From Vibrio echinoideorum (GTDB lineage: Bacteria > Pseudomonadota > Gammaproteobacteria > Enterobacterales > Vibrionaceae), in assembly GCF_024347455.1 (NCBI RefSeq), contig NZ_AP025483.1, positions 1,426,001 to 1,490,000 on the forward strand: DNA of 64,000 nt. The letters run 5' to 3'. Shown piece after piece: positions 55,445-63,966 of the stretch. The notes beneath the pieces are model-generated. The model was given only the letters and a program-made list of their open reading frames with translations, had not been told where the DNA came from and made no database searches. Position 1 is the stretch's first letter, and the number at the start of each line of letters is the position of its first letter. The translations under genes were made by a program, and so were the position numbers.

Positions 55445-56164
55445 ATGGCTGGCTCTTTCAATTCGATTTCAGGCTCTAAGCGAAGCCTTCATGTGCAAGT
55501 TGCACGTGAAATCGCTCGTGGTGTTTTGTCGGGCAAATTGCCCCAAGGTTCCATTATCCCTGGTGAAATGGCGTTGTGTCAGCAATTTGGGATAAGTAGA
55601 ACGGCATTAAGAGAAGCCGTTAAGCTTCTGACTTCAAAAGGCCTACTAGAATCTCGTCCAAAAATAGGTACTCGCGTTGTTGACCGCGCATTCTGGAACT
55701 TTTTAGATCCGCAATTGATTGAATGGATGGATGGATTAGCAGACACCGATCAATTCTGCCATCAGTTCTTGGGTTTACGTCGTGCGATTGAACCTGAAGC
55801 GTGTGCGCTAGCAGCTCAGTTCGCTAGCGCTGATCAACGTATTGAATTGTCGGGTATTTTTCAACAAATGGTAGAAATATCGGGTGCTGAAGAGTTTAAC
55901 CAAGAAAGTTGGTTAGATATCGATATGAAATTCCATAGCCTTATCTTCAATGCAACGGGTAACGACTTTTACCTGCCATTTGGTAATATCTTAACGACTA
56001 TGTTTGTTAACTTTATTTCTCACTCTTCTGAAGAGGGAAGTACGTGTATTAACGAGCATCGCCAAATTTATGAAGCAATCATGGCTGGCAACAGTGATAA
56101 GGCGCGCCAAGCGTCGGCAAGCCACCTATTAGATACCAATCATAGATTGCCAATAGCTAGCTAA
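55445..56164 (+). CDS. FadR-subfamily GntR regulator B, near-copy of regulator A
   Basis: 239 residues. From QFGISRTALREA to the end of the wing (GTRVVDRA) it is identical to regulator A at 28116. The FCD domain differs at scattered positions, which could change ligand preference while keeping the operator. The two genes also share promoter sequence (TGTTATAGT, then TTAAATAATACATA), so the duplication included control DNA. It is divergent from the SDR gene and followed by a strong terminator. It probably acts on the TTGTAnTACAA sites together with A; that is inference. Confidence 0.91.
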   Translation: MAGSFNSISGSKRSLHVQVAREIARGVLSGKLPQGSIIPGEMALCQQFGISRTALREAVKLLTSKGLLESRPKIGTRVVDRAFWNFLDPQLIEWMDGLADTDQFCHQFLGLRRAIEPEACALAAQFASADQRIELSGIFQQMVEISGAEEFNQESWLDIDMKFHSLIFNATGNDFYLPFGNILTTMFVNFISHSSEEGSTCINEHRQIYEAIMAGNSDKARQASASHLLDTNHRLPIAS

Positions 56165-56271
56165 CTGTTTTTAAAAGGTTTTAAATCTGAAGTTCTAATC
56201 GTTTTTGTCTATAGATTTGAAGAACTAGGGCAACCAAGATTAAAATCATTGTCCAAATAAGATACACATTT

Positions 56272-56300
56272 AAAAAAGCACGTTTGATACGTGCTTTTTT
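56272..56300 (+). terminator. Intrinsic terminator of GntR regulator B
   Basis: Perfect 11-bp stem AAAAAAGCACG / CGTGCTTTTTT with a 7-nt loop. Confidence 0.85.
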
Positions 56301-56431
56301 TACATCCAAAATTGATGAAAACCTGACCAATGTCCAATATTTAACCTATTGTTTGTTGTTTTGTTAAAAGCACTAGCAACTGACATTGTTGGTTATATAA
56401 TAATACTAATTAAATTATTGCGAGTGTGATT

Positions 56432-58294
56432 ATGCCTCAGTCTCTTTTGCCAAATATTCTTCAATTTATCGGTCAGATAGACCCTTTCGATAAGATCCCT
56501 AAAGAAGCGCTTCGTGAACTTGCCTCTAATGTTCAGATCACTTATCTCGGCAAAGGGGATGTGGTTGATCTGTGTGAGTCGGGTAAAGAAAAGTCGCTCT
56601 ACATCATTCGAACCGGTTCTATGGAACAAAGAAAGTCAGACGGTGTACTTCGTGCGCGTTTAGGCAGTGAAGATTTGTTCGGCTTTACGTTCTTAGATTC
56701 TGAAGTTAACGACGAGAAAGGCTACAGAGCGATCGCAATCGAAAACACCTTACTTTATGTGATTCCACACTCGGCACTTCAAGCGCTGTTCAAGGCATTT
56801 CCAAGCTGCGCTGAACATTTTGCGTCACAGGCTCAGGTTCGCTTGAAGTCGGCACTCGATGTGGTGTGGTCAAACAAAGAGAAAGGCTTGTTCATTCGTA
56901 AGGTTGAAGAAGTCGCAAGCGGACAGGTTGCAATCGTTAAGTCTGAACAAACCATTCAATCGGTCGCGGTTGAAATGTTGCACCAACGTTCGCCCTGTGC
57001 GGTGATCTATGAAGGTGAAACCATTGTTGGCTTGATTACCGATCGAGATATGACCAAGCGAGTCATCGCGCATGGTGTCAGTACCGATAGCTTGATTTCT
57101 GAGGTGATGACGCACTCTCCACTGACGGTTAAACCGGATGATCTCGTGTTGCATGCCGCATCTATCATGATGCAATTCAACATTCGTAACCTTCCAGTAG
57201 TAAAAGAAAACAAAGTTGTTGGCCTTCTTACTACGTCTCACTTGGTTCAAAACCACCGTGTTCAAGCGATCTTCTTAATCGAGAAAATTAAATACGCGGG
57301 CAGCGTGAAAACCATGTCTTCATTTACTTCCGAAAGACAGGCTATTTTTGAAGCGCTGGTGGAAGGTAAAGTGGCACCTGAAACGGTGGGTAAGGTAATG
57401 ACCATGATTATGGATGCCTACACGCGCAGACTCATTCAGATAGCGATTGATAAGTTAGGCCCACCACCTTGCGATTTCTCTTGGATCGTGGCGGGTTCGC
57501 ACGCGCGTAACGAAGTTCATATGTTGTCGGACCAAGACAGTGCGATTGTACTCGCTGACGATGCAACCGACAGTGACCGTATTTATTTTAAACACCTAGC
57601 AATGATGGTGACCAACGGGTTAGCGAGCTGTGATTACCCATTGTGTCCGGGTAAATTCATGGCGGCGACGCCAAAATGGTGTCAACCATTGGGCGTTTGG
57701 AAGCACTATTACAAGAAATGGGTAGCAAACCCTGAATACGAGCGCTTACTCAACATCAGTGTTTTCTTAGAGATACGTACTATCTATGGTAACAGCGAGT
57801 TCGAAGGTATTCTTCGTGATGAGCTGCATTCAAATATTCGCGGCAACCGTGAGTTTTTAAGCACACTAGTGAAAGATGCGGTGAACACCAACCCACCACT
57901 GGGTATCTTCAACAGTTTGGTTCTAGAGAAATCGGGTGAGAATAAGAAAACACTCAATGTGAAGAAGTACGCCATCAACTTGATTATCGATCTTGCGCGT
58001 ATTTACGGATTAGCGGTGGAATGTGATTTGTCGGCAACCGATGAACGCTTTGCTGCAGCCAATGAAAAAGGCATGCTGAGTGATGACGCGTTCAAGAACA
58101 TCCTTGGTGCGTATCAGTTCATTCTGTCTTTCCGTTTCGGTCATCAGCTCGAAGCCCTAAAGAATGGGGAAGTGCCAGATAACAACATCAACCCAGACAG
58201 TTTTGGTAGCTTTGAACGTAAGCACTTGAAAGATGCTTTTAGGATCATTGCCGATCTTCAAGAAGCAGCGAAAATTCGTTTCGGAGCGCGTTAA
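56432..58294 (+). CDS. cNMP-binding/CBS-domain putative nucleotidyltransferase (DUF294)
   Basis: 620 residues from ATG 56432 (GAG 7 nt upstream); an in-frame GTG lies 6 nt earlier. Domains in order: a cyclic-nucleotide-binding-like barrel (about 15-130), a pair of CBS domains (about 155-285, with VGLITDRDMTKRV and VVGLLTTSHLV), a DUF294 nucleotidyltransferase domain with GSHARNEVHMLSDQDSAIV (about 345-365), and a DUF294 C-terminal helical domain. It is predicted to be a cytoplasmic sensor of nucleotides that modifies a protein or nucleotide target. Its stop overlaps the next gene's ATG by one base, so the two are coupled. It is not an alginate gene by content; similar pairs occur near acetate genes in other gamma-proteobacteria (recalled). 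Confidence 0.87.
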   Translation: MPQSLLPNILQFIGQIDPFDKIPKEALRELASNVQITYLGKGDVVDLCESGKEKSLYIIRTGSMEQRKSDGVLRARLGSEDLFGFTFLDSEVNDEKGYRAIAIENTLLYVIPHSALQALFKAFPSCAEHFASQAQVRLKSALDVVWSNKEKGLFIRKVEEVASGQVAIVKSEQTIQSVAVEMLHQRSPCAVIYEGETIVGLITDRDMTKRVIAHGVSTDSLISEVMTHSPLTVKPDDLVLHAASIMMQFNIRNLPVVKENKVVGLLTTSHLVQNHRVQAIFLIEKIKYAGSVKTMSSFTSERQAIFEALVEGKVAPETVGKVMTMIMDAYTRRLIQIAIDKLGPPPCDFSWIVAGSHARNEVHMLSDQDSAIVLADDATDSDRIYFKHLAMMVTNGLASCDYPLCPGKFMAATPKWCQPLGVWKHYYKKWVANPEYERLLNISVFLEIRTIYGNSEFEGILRDELHSNIRGNREFLSTLVKDAVNTNPPLGIFNSLVLEKSGENKKTLNVKKYAINLIIDLARIYGLAVECDLSATDERFAAANEKGMLSDDAFKNILGAYQFILSFRFGHQLEALKNGEVPDNNINPDSFGSFERKHLKDAFRIIADLQEAAKIRFGAR

Positions 58295-59010
58295 TGAAAG
58301 CCTTGTTGAACTACTTTCACCCGCTTGAACGAATTAAACGCAAGCGTAAGCAATATCTGGGTACGGTTAAGTTGCCAGAAGCGTTACACGATCTTGTTGA
58401 ACAACCTTGTCCAGAGATGACGGATAAAGCTAAAGACAGCGATTACATTGTGTTGGATCTTGAAACGACCGGCTTAGATAGCGAACAAGATCTTATTTTG
58501 TCCATGGGATGGGTTGATGTGGTTAAGGGGAGAATTGACTTAGCATCAGCCAAGCATATTTACCTTAATAACGATTCTCAGATCAATGCAGAAACCGCAG
58601 TCATTAACCACATCACACCACAAATGTTGGAAGAGGGTGCATCGATTCATGATGCAATGCTGACTTTTTTTGAAGCAGCAAAAGGTAAAATTATTGTGGC
58701 GCACGCTTGTGTCGTAGAAGAGACCTTTATTAACCAATATTTACTTAGATGTTATGGATTGAGGGCGGTGCCTTTACTTTGGTTAGATACATTGCGTATT
58801 GAAAAGACGATGGAAAAAGCGATCAGTAATCATGAAGAAGTGGATTTAACTCTAGCAGGAACACGTGGAAGATATGGGCTTCCTGAGTACAACAGCCACA
58901 ATGCCTTAGCCGATGCGGTTTCAACGGCTGAGCTACTTTTGGCTGAACAAAAACGAGTGGTTCCGAACGATGAAGTGACACTTTCATTTTTGTATCGGAT
59001 CAGTCACTAA
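58294..59010 (+). CDS. DEDDh 3'-5' exonuclease (DnaQ-like)
   Basis: 238 residues. Exo I motif VLDLETTGLD supplies the first Asp and Glu, a central AHACVVEETF segment supplies Exo II, and HNALADAVSTAELL supplies the Exo III His and Asp of the DEDDh superfamily. It resembles stand-alone DNA polymerase III epsilon-like nucleases and acts on single-stranded 3' ends of DNA or RNA. It overlaps the DUF294 gene by one base, so it is translated with it. The biological role of the pair is not known to me. Confidence 0.88.
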   Translation: MKALLNYFHPLERIKRKRKQYLGTVKLPEALHDLVEQPCPEMTDKAKDSDYIVLDLETTGLDSEQDLILSMGWVDVVKGRIDLASAKHIYLNNDSQINAETAVINHITPQMLEEGASIHDAMLTFFEAAKGKIIVAHACVVEETFINQYLLRCYGLRAVPLLWLDTLRIEKTMEKAISNHEEVDLTLAGTRGRYGLPEYNSHNALADAVSTAELLLAEQKRVVPNDEVTLSFLYRISH

Positions 59011-59090
59011 AGTTAGAGCTAGAATTAGAGTAAGCGCTAGAAAGTTTTCTGCTCGTTCATTTACGAACGCATAGATTTGAAGGTACAAAA

Positions 59091-59115
59091 AAGCCAGCGA
59101 TTGCGCTTGCTTTTG
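59091..59115 (-). terminator. Intrinsic terminator of the second KdgM-type porin
   Basis: AAGCAAGCG-CAAT-CGCTGGCTT stem (one mismatch) with a six-T tail on the minus strand; may also stop the convergent exonuclease transcript. Confidence 0.7.
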
Positions 59116-59173
59116 TTTAGGTCTTAGAAAATTAGGACAGTAATTATCTTAGATTCTTCATATTGGGTGCAGT

Positions 59174-59923
59174 TTAGAAGCTGTAAGTAAGACCTACACG
59201 GCTACGTAATTCACGAGTTGCTTTTGTTGAAGAAGTGCTCACATCACCAAATTCTACATACGGTGCCCATTGACCCATAATGTGGCGAATACTTGCGTTC
59301 AACTCGTAGTTGGTATCATCGTTATCGTAGATGTCGTAATCGTCAGCTTTGTAGTAGTTACCTTCAAAACCGAAACGCCAGTTTTCTATTGAGTAGTTAA
59401 CGTTTGCCGTTAGACGATGACGACGCTGATTAGAAACGTTTTTATCAACCGTGATTGGTACACCGTCACTATCAACGATAACGTCGCCATTACTATCGAA
59501 CTGGTACTCTGAGCTGCTCGTGTTCTGTCTCATATCGTAACGGTAACGAGCACTTAGGCTTAAACCGTCAATGCTATCCACTTTGTATGTTGCACGAACT
59601 TGAGGTTTATACGTAACGCCAGATTCGCGACCTTCAATCGGCATACCGTAAGTCATCGTCCAATTGTCGTTAAGTACGTGACGGTAGTTTAGACCAAGCT
59701 CCCAGCCATTATTCTTCAAGTCTTCCATGAATTTACCGTCTTCTCCCTTGAATTTTGCTTCGATATCTACAAGGAAGTTGCCAATGCTATCGCCCAGTTT
59801 TACACGAGTAGCGTGTTGATCTGTGTGACTCTTGTATTCGTGTCTCATATCGAAAGACGCCGCAGATACAGAGCCAGCAGCGAGTACAGATGCCACAGCA
59901 ATCACGATTTTAGTTTTATTCAT
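59174..59923 (-). CDS. KdgM-family outer-membrane oligouronate porin no. 2
   Basis: 249 residues with a signal peptide ending near GSVSA. Beta-barrel strands (FDMRHEYKSHTDQHATRVKLG, LSARYRYDMRQ, RRHRLTANVNY) end in a C-terminal phenylalanine (LRSRVGLTYSF). It is shorter than porin no. 1 but has the same pattern of Arg/His-rich inward strands that suits acidic oligosaccharides. It likely passes alginate oligomers into the periplasm. A half operator (AAATAATACAA, ending 60059) and a near-perfect site (60271) lie upstream. Confidence 0.87.
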   Translation of the reverse strand: MNKTKIVIAVASVLAAGSVSAASFDMRHEYKSHTDQHATRVKLGDSIGNFLVDIEAKFKGEDGKFMEDLKNNGWELGLNYRHVLNDNWTMTYGMPIEGRESGVTYKPQVRATYKVDSIDGLSLSARYRYDMRQNTSSSEYQFDSNGDVIVDSDGVPITVDKNVSNQRRHRLTANVNYSIENWRFGFEGNYYKADDYDIYDNDDTNYELNASIRHIMGQWAPYVEFGDVSTSSTKATRELRSRVGLTYSF

Positions 59924-60774
59924 GGTATTAGTTCCATATTTATAGGTTGAGTATTGGCCCTAATTTCGAGCCAAATAGAGTAGTTCTTGTCTTTAATGCA
60001 TTTGGTTGTAGAGATAATCGTTTAATTACCAAACATTTATTTGCATTTAAATAATACAAATATGCTAACGATTAGAGTGCTGTGGTTCTGTGAATTAGAT
60101 CGTGTTGTCATGATAAACCCCCTATTTACAAAGGGTTACAAAGTAAGGGTTATAATATAACTCATTGTTTTAAAGTGACTTGTCAAATCAGTCTCGTCGA
60201 TTTATAGAGTTTTCTCTGTCAATAAATGTGCGCTACAGCAAAAATTCGAATCTTTAATTACCATTTTTATTTGTAATACATTATTATTTACTAACTTTCA
60301 GCGGCGATACATATGTTTGACATGTTGAATGTATGCTCATGTAGAGCGTGGATAGGTGAACTGATGGTTCATCTCTGAATTTCCAAGAGTGGATTACAAG
60401 TTAAAACGCTTTAAAAGCGAACATGGTTTAAAGGCTCTAAGCGGTTGAGAGGTTATGAAAGGTTATAAAGGTGCAAAAGCTAAACGTGGTTTAAAAGCTG
60501 TAGTGATTTAAAACCTACGGCACTTGAAAACCTACGACATTTTGAAACTTAAAGTAGCTTAAAAGCATTCGGCATTTGCTTGAGGTGATTGAAAGCCTCA
60601 AACAGAGAAGGATTGAAGTGTAGTAGGCAAGTCAGTGACATAGCCTGCTATATAGGTCTGACTTTGGTGCGATTGGGAACCGTCGCTCTAAACTGATGAC
60701 AAAAGAAGAAATCGTTGAAATGCTCGTAAGAGCATTTTGATTATTGCTCCTAACTATTCTAATTATAACTTCTG
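59924..60774. other. Intergenic region with operator-like sites and degenerate repeats
   Basis: About 850 bp without a recognisable gene. It holds a half operator at 60049-60059 and TTGTAATACAT at 60271-60281. From about 60400 to 60570 there are degenerate repeats built on GGTTTAAAAGCT and GAAAACCTACG. AAATGCTC-GTAA-GAGCATTTT at about 60718-60740 is a possible terminator. Confidence 0.5.
60271..60281. promoter_or_regulatory. Operator-like site TTGTAATACAT
   Basis: One mismatch to the consensus, 348 bp upstream of the porin start. It could control a long leader or a separate transcript. Confidence 0.4.
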
Positions 60775-60857
60775 CTTTCCTTTAGAGAGGTAGGAGATGA
60801 CAGTGAAGATCTGTCTTTGCGCTCATGTTGATACAGGCAACATGGGCGTTTTTTTTG
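60774..60857 (+). ncRNA. Possible short non-coding transcript
   Basis: TTGATT (60738) and TAATTA (17 nt later) make a sigma70-like promoter. Downstream is a hairpin GACAG-TGAAGAT-CTGTC, then a strong terminator CGCTCATGTTG/CAACATGGGCG with eight T (60820-60856). An unpaired GAGAGGTAGGAG precedes the first hairpin. The result would be an 80-85 nt RNA. A 29-codon ORF (ATG 60797) overlaps the terminator and is probably not coding. Confidence 0.4.
60820..60856 (+). terminator. Strong intrinsic terminator not attached to any protein gene
   Basis: 11-bp stem CGCTCATGTTG / CAACATGGGCG (one G-U) followed by eight T. Confidence 0.85.
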
Positions 60858-61053
60858 CTTTGAATTCATGGGTTAGTAGGTGGTAGGACTGAGGCGGGAT
60901 GTTCTTTTAAATTTCCAGAATCATTGGAGTTGATATCGTTGTATTAATATCGATGATTTTGTGTGCTTATTAAACTCTATTGAACTAACCGACAAGAAGC
61001 ACTCATGCATGATGACATGAATGCGTCTTGGAGTAGGTCTAGTCTATAAAAGG

Positions 61054-61665
61054 TTAACTTTGCGTCGGCATCCATACTTGTTTGGACGTAATTTTGTGGC
61101 CTTTAAAGGTTAGCTCCTCAACCTTATCTCCGTTCTGATTCCAACGAGTTAATGTACCATTGGCAATTTCACCGTCATCAAACTTGGTCTCACTGGCCTT
61201 GTGACCGTTCGGGTAATAATCCGTTACCAACCCATCTTTTTGCCCTTTGCTGTATTGAGCAGTAAGGCTCTGTTCGCCGTTTGGATACCATCGAGAGGCA
61301 ACGCCTGACAATTCATTATCTTCATAATTGAGCTGTGCTTTTTTCTGCCCATTGGGATACCAGGCTTCGGCTTTGCCCTGCAATTCACCTTTTTCGTAAT
61401 TCACTTTAGAAGCGATCTGACCATTCGGATACCAGTTGGTTTCTAGTCCAAGCTGTAGGCCGTCAGCGAATTGCGCTTGAGTTGCTATTTGGCCGTTATC
61501 GAATGCCTCTTCAAATTGACCAGTAAATGGTTTTGAGTGGTTGACTTGATAAGCGACACCTTTTCGCATTTGTAGATAATCAACAGCGTCTTCACGCGGT
61601 GTAGCTGCGTAACTCATAGAAGACATCGTACTAAGAGCAATCAATATTGGGATGTATTTCTTCAT
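61054..61665 (-). CDS. Secreted MORN-like repeat protein (YwqK-type)
   Basis: 203 residues with a signal peptide ending near SMSYA and an AAGGTG ribosome site. At least six repeats of about 23 residues centre on WYPNGQ/YYPNGH motifs followed by KAxxxYxxGxxxG, the pattern of the toxin-antitoxin YwqK / MORN_2 family. The export signal suggests a periplasmic or surface role. Its function is unknown; despite the family name there is no toxin gene next to it. A perfect TTGTAATACAA site lies 166 bp upstream, which could place it in the alginate regulon, though that site might instead serve SSS no. 3. Confidence 0.82.
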   Translation of the reverse strand: MKKYIPILIALSTMSSMSYAATPREDAVDYLQMRKGVAYQVNHSKPFTGQFEEAFDNGQIATQAQFADGLQLGLETNWYPNGQIASKVNYEKGELQGKAEAWYPNGQKKAQLNYEDNELSGVASRWYPNGEQSLTAQYSKGQKDGLVTDYYPNGHKASETKFDDGEIANGTLTRWNQNGDKVEELTFKGHKITSKQVWMPTQS

Positions 61666-61830
61666 AATGACACCTTTTCATTGGACGGGGGAAAGTGTAG
61701 TCGGTGTGTTAAAAGCATTTCACTTCCGAGAATAACTGTCAGCACCTATTACTGGTTTTCAAGTTTTCATTATTAACGGTCTAATAAAGGGAACTTTTTA
61801 AAGCGAAATTGGACGTTAAGATTGTCATAT

Positions 61831-61841
61831 TTGTAATACAA
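61831..61841. promoter_or_regulatory. Putative operator TTGTAATACAA between MORN gene and SSS no. 3
   Basis: The most symmetric copy in the window: ATTTGTAATACAAAT is an inverted repeat over 15 bp. Confidence 0.6.
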
Positions 61842-61952
61842 ATGAGTTGGGTTGAATCATCTTTATAAATTATATGAAATGCTTGTTATGATGTCTGGTC
61901 GTGGATTTTCTAGTTACGATTAAAATTTTCTAATGATGATTTAATCTTTTTT

Positions 61953-61968
61953 TGAGATTTAATTCACA
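61953..61968. promoter_or_regulatory. Possible CRP site upstream of SSS no. 3
   Basis: TGAGA TTTAAT TCACA: right half perfect, left half four of five against TGTGA-N6-TCACA. Confidence 0.35.
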
Positions 61969-62122
61969 TTTAGAGGGATTTTGCCTCAATATAAAGACTT
62001 TGGTTGCCAGAGACTGCACTGGCTTGATGAATTACGCTCCCGAACGGTGCAACTTTGAACTCGATCACTTGTATGATTATTAGTGTGTAATAGTCTAAGA
62101 TCGTCGTCACGCATTTAAGTTA

Positions 62123-62133
62123 TTGTAGTACAA
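62123..62133. promoter_or_regulatory. Putative operator TTGTAGTACAA of SSS no. 3
   Basis: Perfect palindromic halves, 61 bp before the start: the same distance as in the paralogue at 33495. Confidence 0.65.
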
Positions 62134-62193
62134 ATGTACTTGTCATCTATCTATAGTGAACCTAACAAAAAAACATAAATAAAAGGTCTCAAG

Positions 62194-63966
62194 ATGGAAC
62201 TCAATACCCTGATAGTTGGCATCTACTTCCTATTCTTAATTGCAATAGGGTGGATGTTCAGAACGTTTACAAGTACGACAAGTGATTACTTCCGTGGAGG
62301 AGGTAACATGCTTTGGTGGATGGTAGGTGCAACCGCATTTATGACCCAGTTCAGCGCATGGACATTTACCGGTGCAGCAGGTAAAGCCTTTACTGATGGC
62401 TTTGCAGTAGCGATTATCTTCATCGCTAACGCATTTGGTTACTTGATGAACTACCTATACTTTGCTCCTAAGTTCCGCCAACTGCGTGTTGTGACGGTAA
62501 TTGAAGCGATTCGTATGCGTTTTGGTAAGGTTAATGAGCAAGTGTTTACTTGGTCGGGCATGCCAAACAGTGTTATCTCTGCGGGTATCTGGCTGAACGG
62601 CCTTGCGATCATCGCATCGGGTATCTTCGGCTTTGACATGACGACAACGATTATCCTAACGGGTTTGGTTGTATTGGTAATGTCAGTAACAGGCGGCTCA
62701 TGGGCAGTAATCGCATCTGACTTTATGCAGATGGTGATTATCATGGCTGTGACAGTAACGTGTGCAGTGGTTGCGGTTTACCACGGTGGCGGCGTTACAC
62801 AAATCATTAACGACTTCCCAACTGATTCATTTATCACGGGTGATAACCTTAATTACCTAAGCATCTTCAGCATCTGGGCAGTGTTCATCTTCTTGAAGCA
62901 GTTCAGCATCACGAACAATATGCTGAACTCTTACCGTTACCTTGCGGCTAAAGACTCAAACAACGCGCGTAAAGCGGCACTACTTGCCTGTGTACTGATG
63001 ACACTGGGTCCAATCATTTGGTTCATGCCTTCATGGTTCATGGCAGGTCAAGGTGTTGATTTAGCCGCTGCTTACCCTGAAGCCGGCAGCAAAGCCGCTG
63101 ATTTCGCTTACCTTTACTTTGTTCAAGAGTACATGCCGGTTGGTATGGTTGGTCTTCTGATTGCCGCGATGTTTGCAGCAACTATGTCTTCAATGGACTC
63201 TGGTCTAAACCGCAACTCAGGTATTTTTGTTAAGAACTTCTACGAGCCGATTCTTCGCCCTAAAGCGACAGAGAAAGAGCTAATGGTCGTTTCTAAAATA
63301 ACGTCTACTTTCTTCGGCATCGCGATCATCTTGGTTGCTCTGTTCATTAACTCTCTTAAAGGTCTGAGCCTTTTCGACACCATGATGTACGTGGGCGCGT
63401 TGATCGGCTTCCCAATGACGATTCCAGCATTCTGTGGCTTCTTTATCCGTAAAACACCGGATTGGGCTGGCTGGGGCACGCTAGTAGTCGGTGGTGTGGT
63501 TTCTTACTTCGTTGGTTTCGTTATCACAGCGGACATGATCCAAAACTGGTTCGGTTTGAATGAACTGACAGGCCGTGAATGGTCTGACCTAAAAGTGGCT
63601 ATCGGTCTTATCGGTCACATCATATTTACTGCTGGCTTCTTTGTTCTTTCAACGCTGTTCTACAAGCCATTACCGGCGCACCGTGAGAAAGACGTAGACA
63701 AGTTCTTCAACAACTTAGCGACACCATTAGTTGCTGAAAGTAATGAACAGAAGAAACTGGATAACAAGCAACGTCGTATGTTGGGTTCACTTATCGCGGT
63801 AGCGGGTGTGGGCGTAATGACTATGTTTGTACTGCCAAACCCAATGTGGGGACGCATGGTATTCGTTCTGTGTGGCTTGATTGTGTTCTCTGTTGGTCTG
63901 TTACTTGTTAAAGCAGTCGATGACAAAGTCGAGCAACAAGACGAAGTGACTCCAGCCGAAGGCTAA
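62194..63966 (+). CDS. Sodium:solute symporter (SSS family), probable alginate oligomer importer no. 3
   Basis: 590 residues, polytopic, with an AAAGG ribosome site. It is nearly the same as SSS no. 2 throughout, including SDYFRGGGNMLWWMVGATAF and the EYMPxGMVGLL and SSMDSGLNRNSGIF segments of the core. Differences cluster in a periplasmic loop (about 205-220) and in the C-terminal tail. Operator position is also conserved between the two, so a duplication included the promoter. It probably imports alginate oligomers or DEH with sodium. The gene ends 34 bp before the window edge. Confidence 0.9.
   Translation: MELNTLIVGIYFLFLIAIGWMFRTFTSTTSDYFRGGGNMLWWMVGATAFMTQFSAWTFTGAAGKAFTDGFAVAIIFIANAFGYLMNYLYFAPKFRQLRVVTVIEAIRMRFGKVNEQVFTWSGMPNSVISAGIWLNGLAIIASGIFGFDMTTTIILTGLVVLVMSVTGGSWAVIASDFMQMVIIMAVTVTCAVVAVYHGGGVTQIINDFPTDSFITGDNLNYLSIFSIWAVFIFLKQFSITNNMLNSYRYLAAKDSNNARKAALLACVLMTLGPIIWFMPSWFMAGQGVDLAAAYPEAGSKAADFAYLYFVQEYMPVGMVGLLIAAMFAATMSSMDSGLNRNSGIFVKNFYEPILRPKATEKELMVVSKITSTFFGIAIILVALFINSLKGLSLFDTMMYVGALIGFPMTIPAFCGFFIRKTPDWAGWGTLVVGGVVSYFVGFVITADMIQNWFGLNELTGREWSDLKVAIGLIGHIIFTAGFFVLSTLFYKPLPAHREKDVDKFFNNLATPLVAESNEQKKLDNKQRRMLGSLIAVAGVGVMTMFVLPNPMWGRMVFVLCGLIVFSVGLLLVKAVDDKVEQQDEVTPAEG

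Noticed and set aside
60797..60886. 29-codon ORF with a purine-rich region in front
   Set aside because: It reads straight through a strong intrinsic terminator, so the structure is better explained as a non-coding transcript.
61054..61665. Toxin-antitoxin locus
   Set aside because: The MORN/YwqK-like family carries the antitoxin name in databases, but no toxin-like partner is adjacent and the protein has an export signal.
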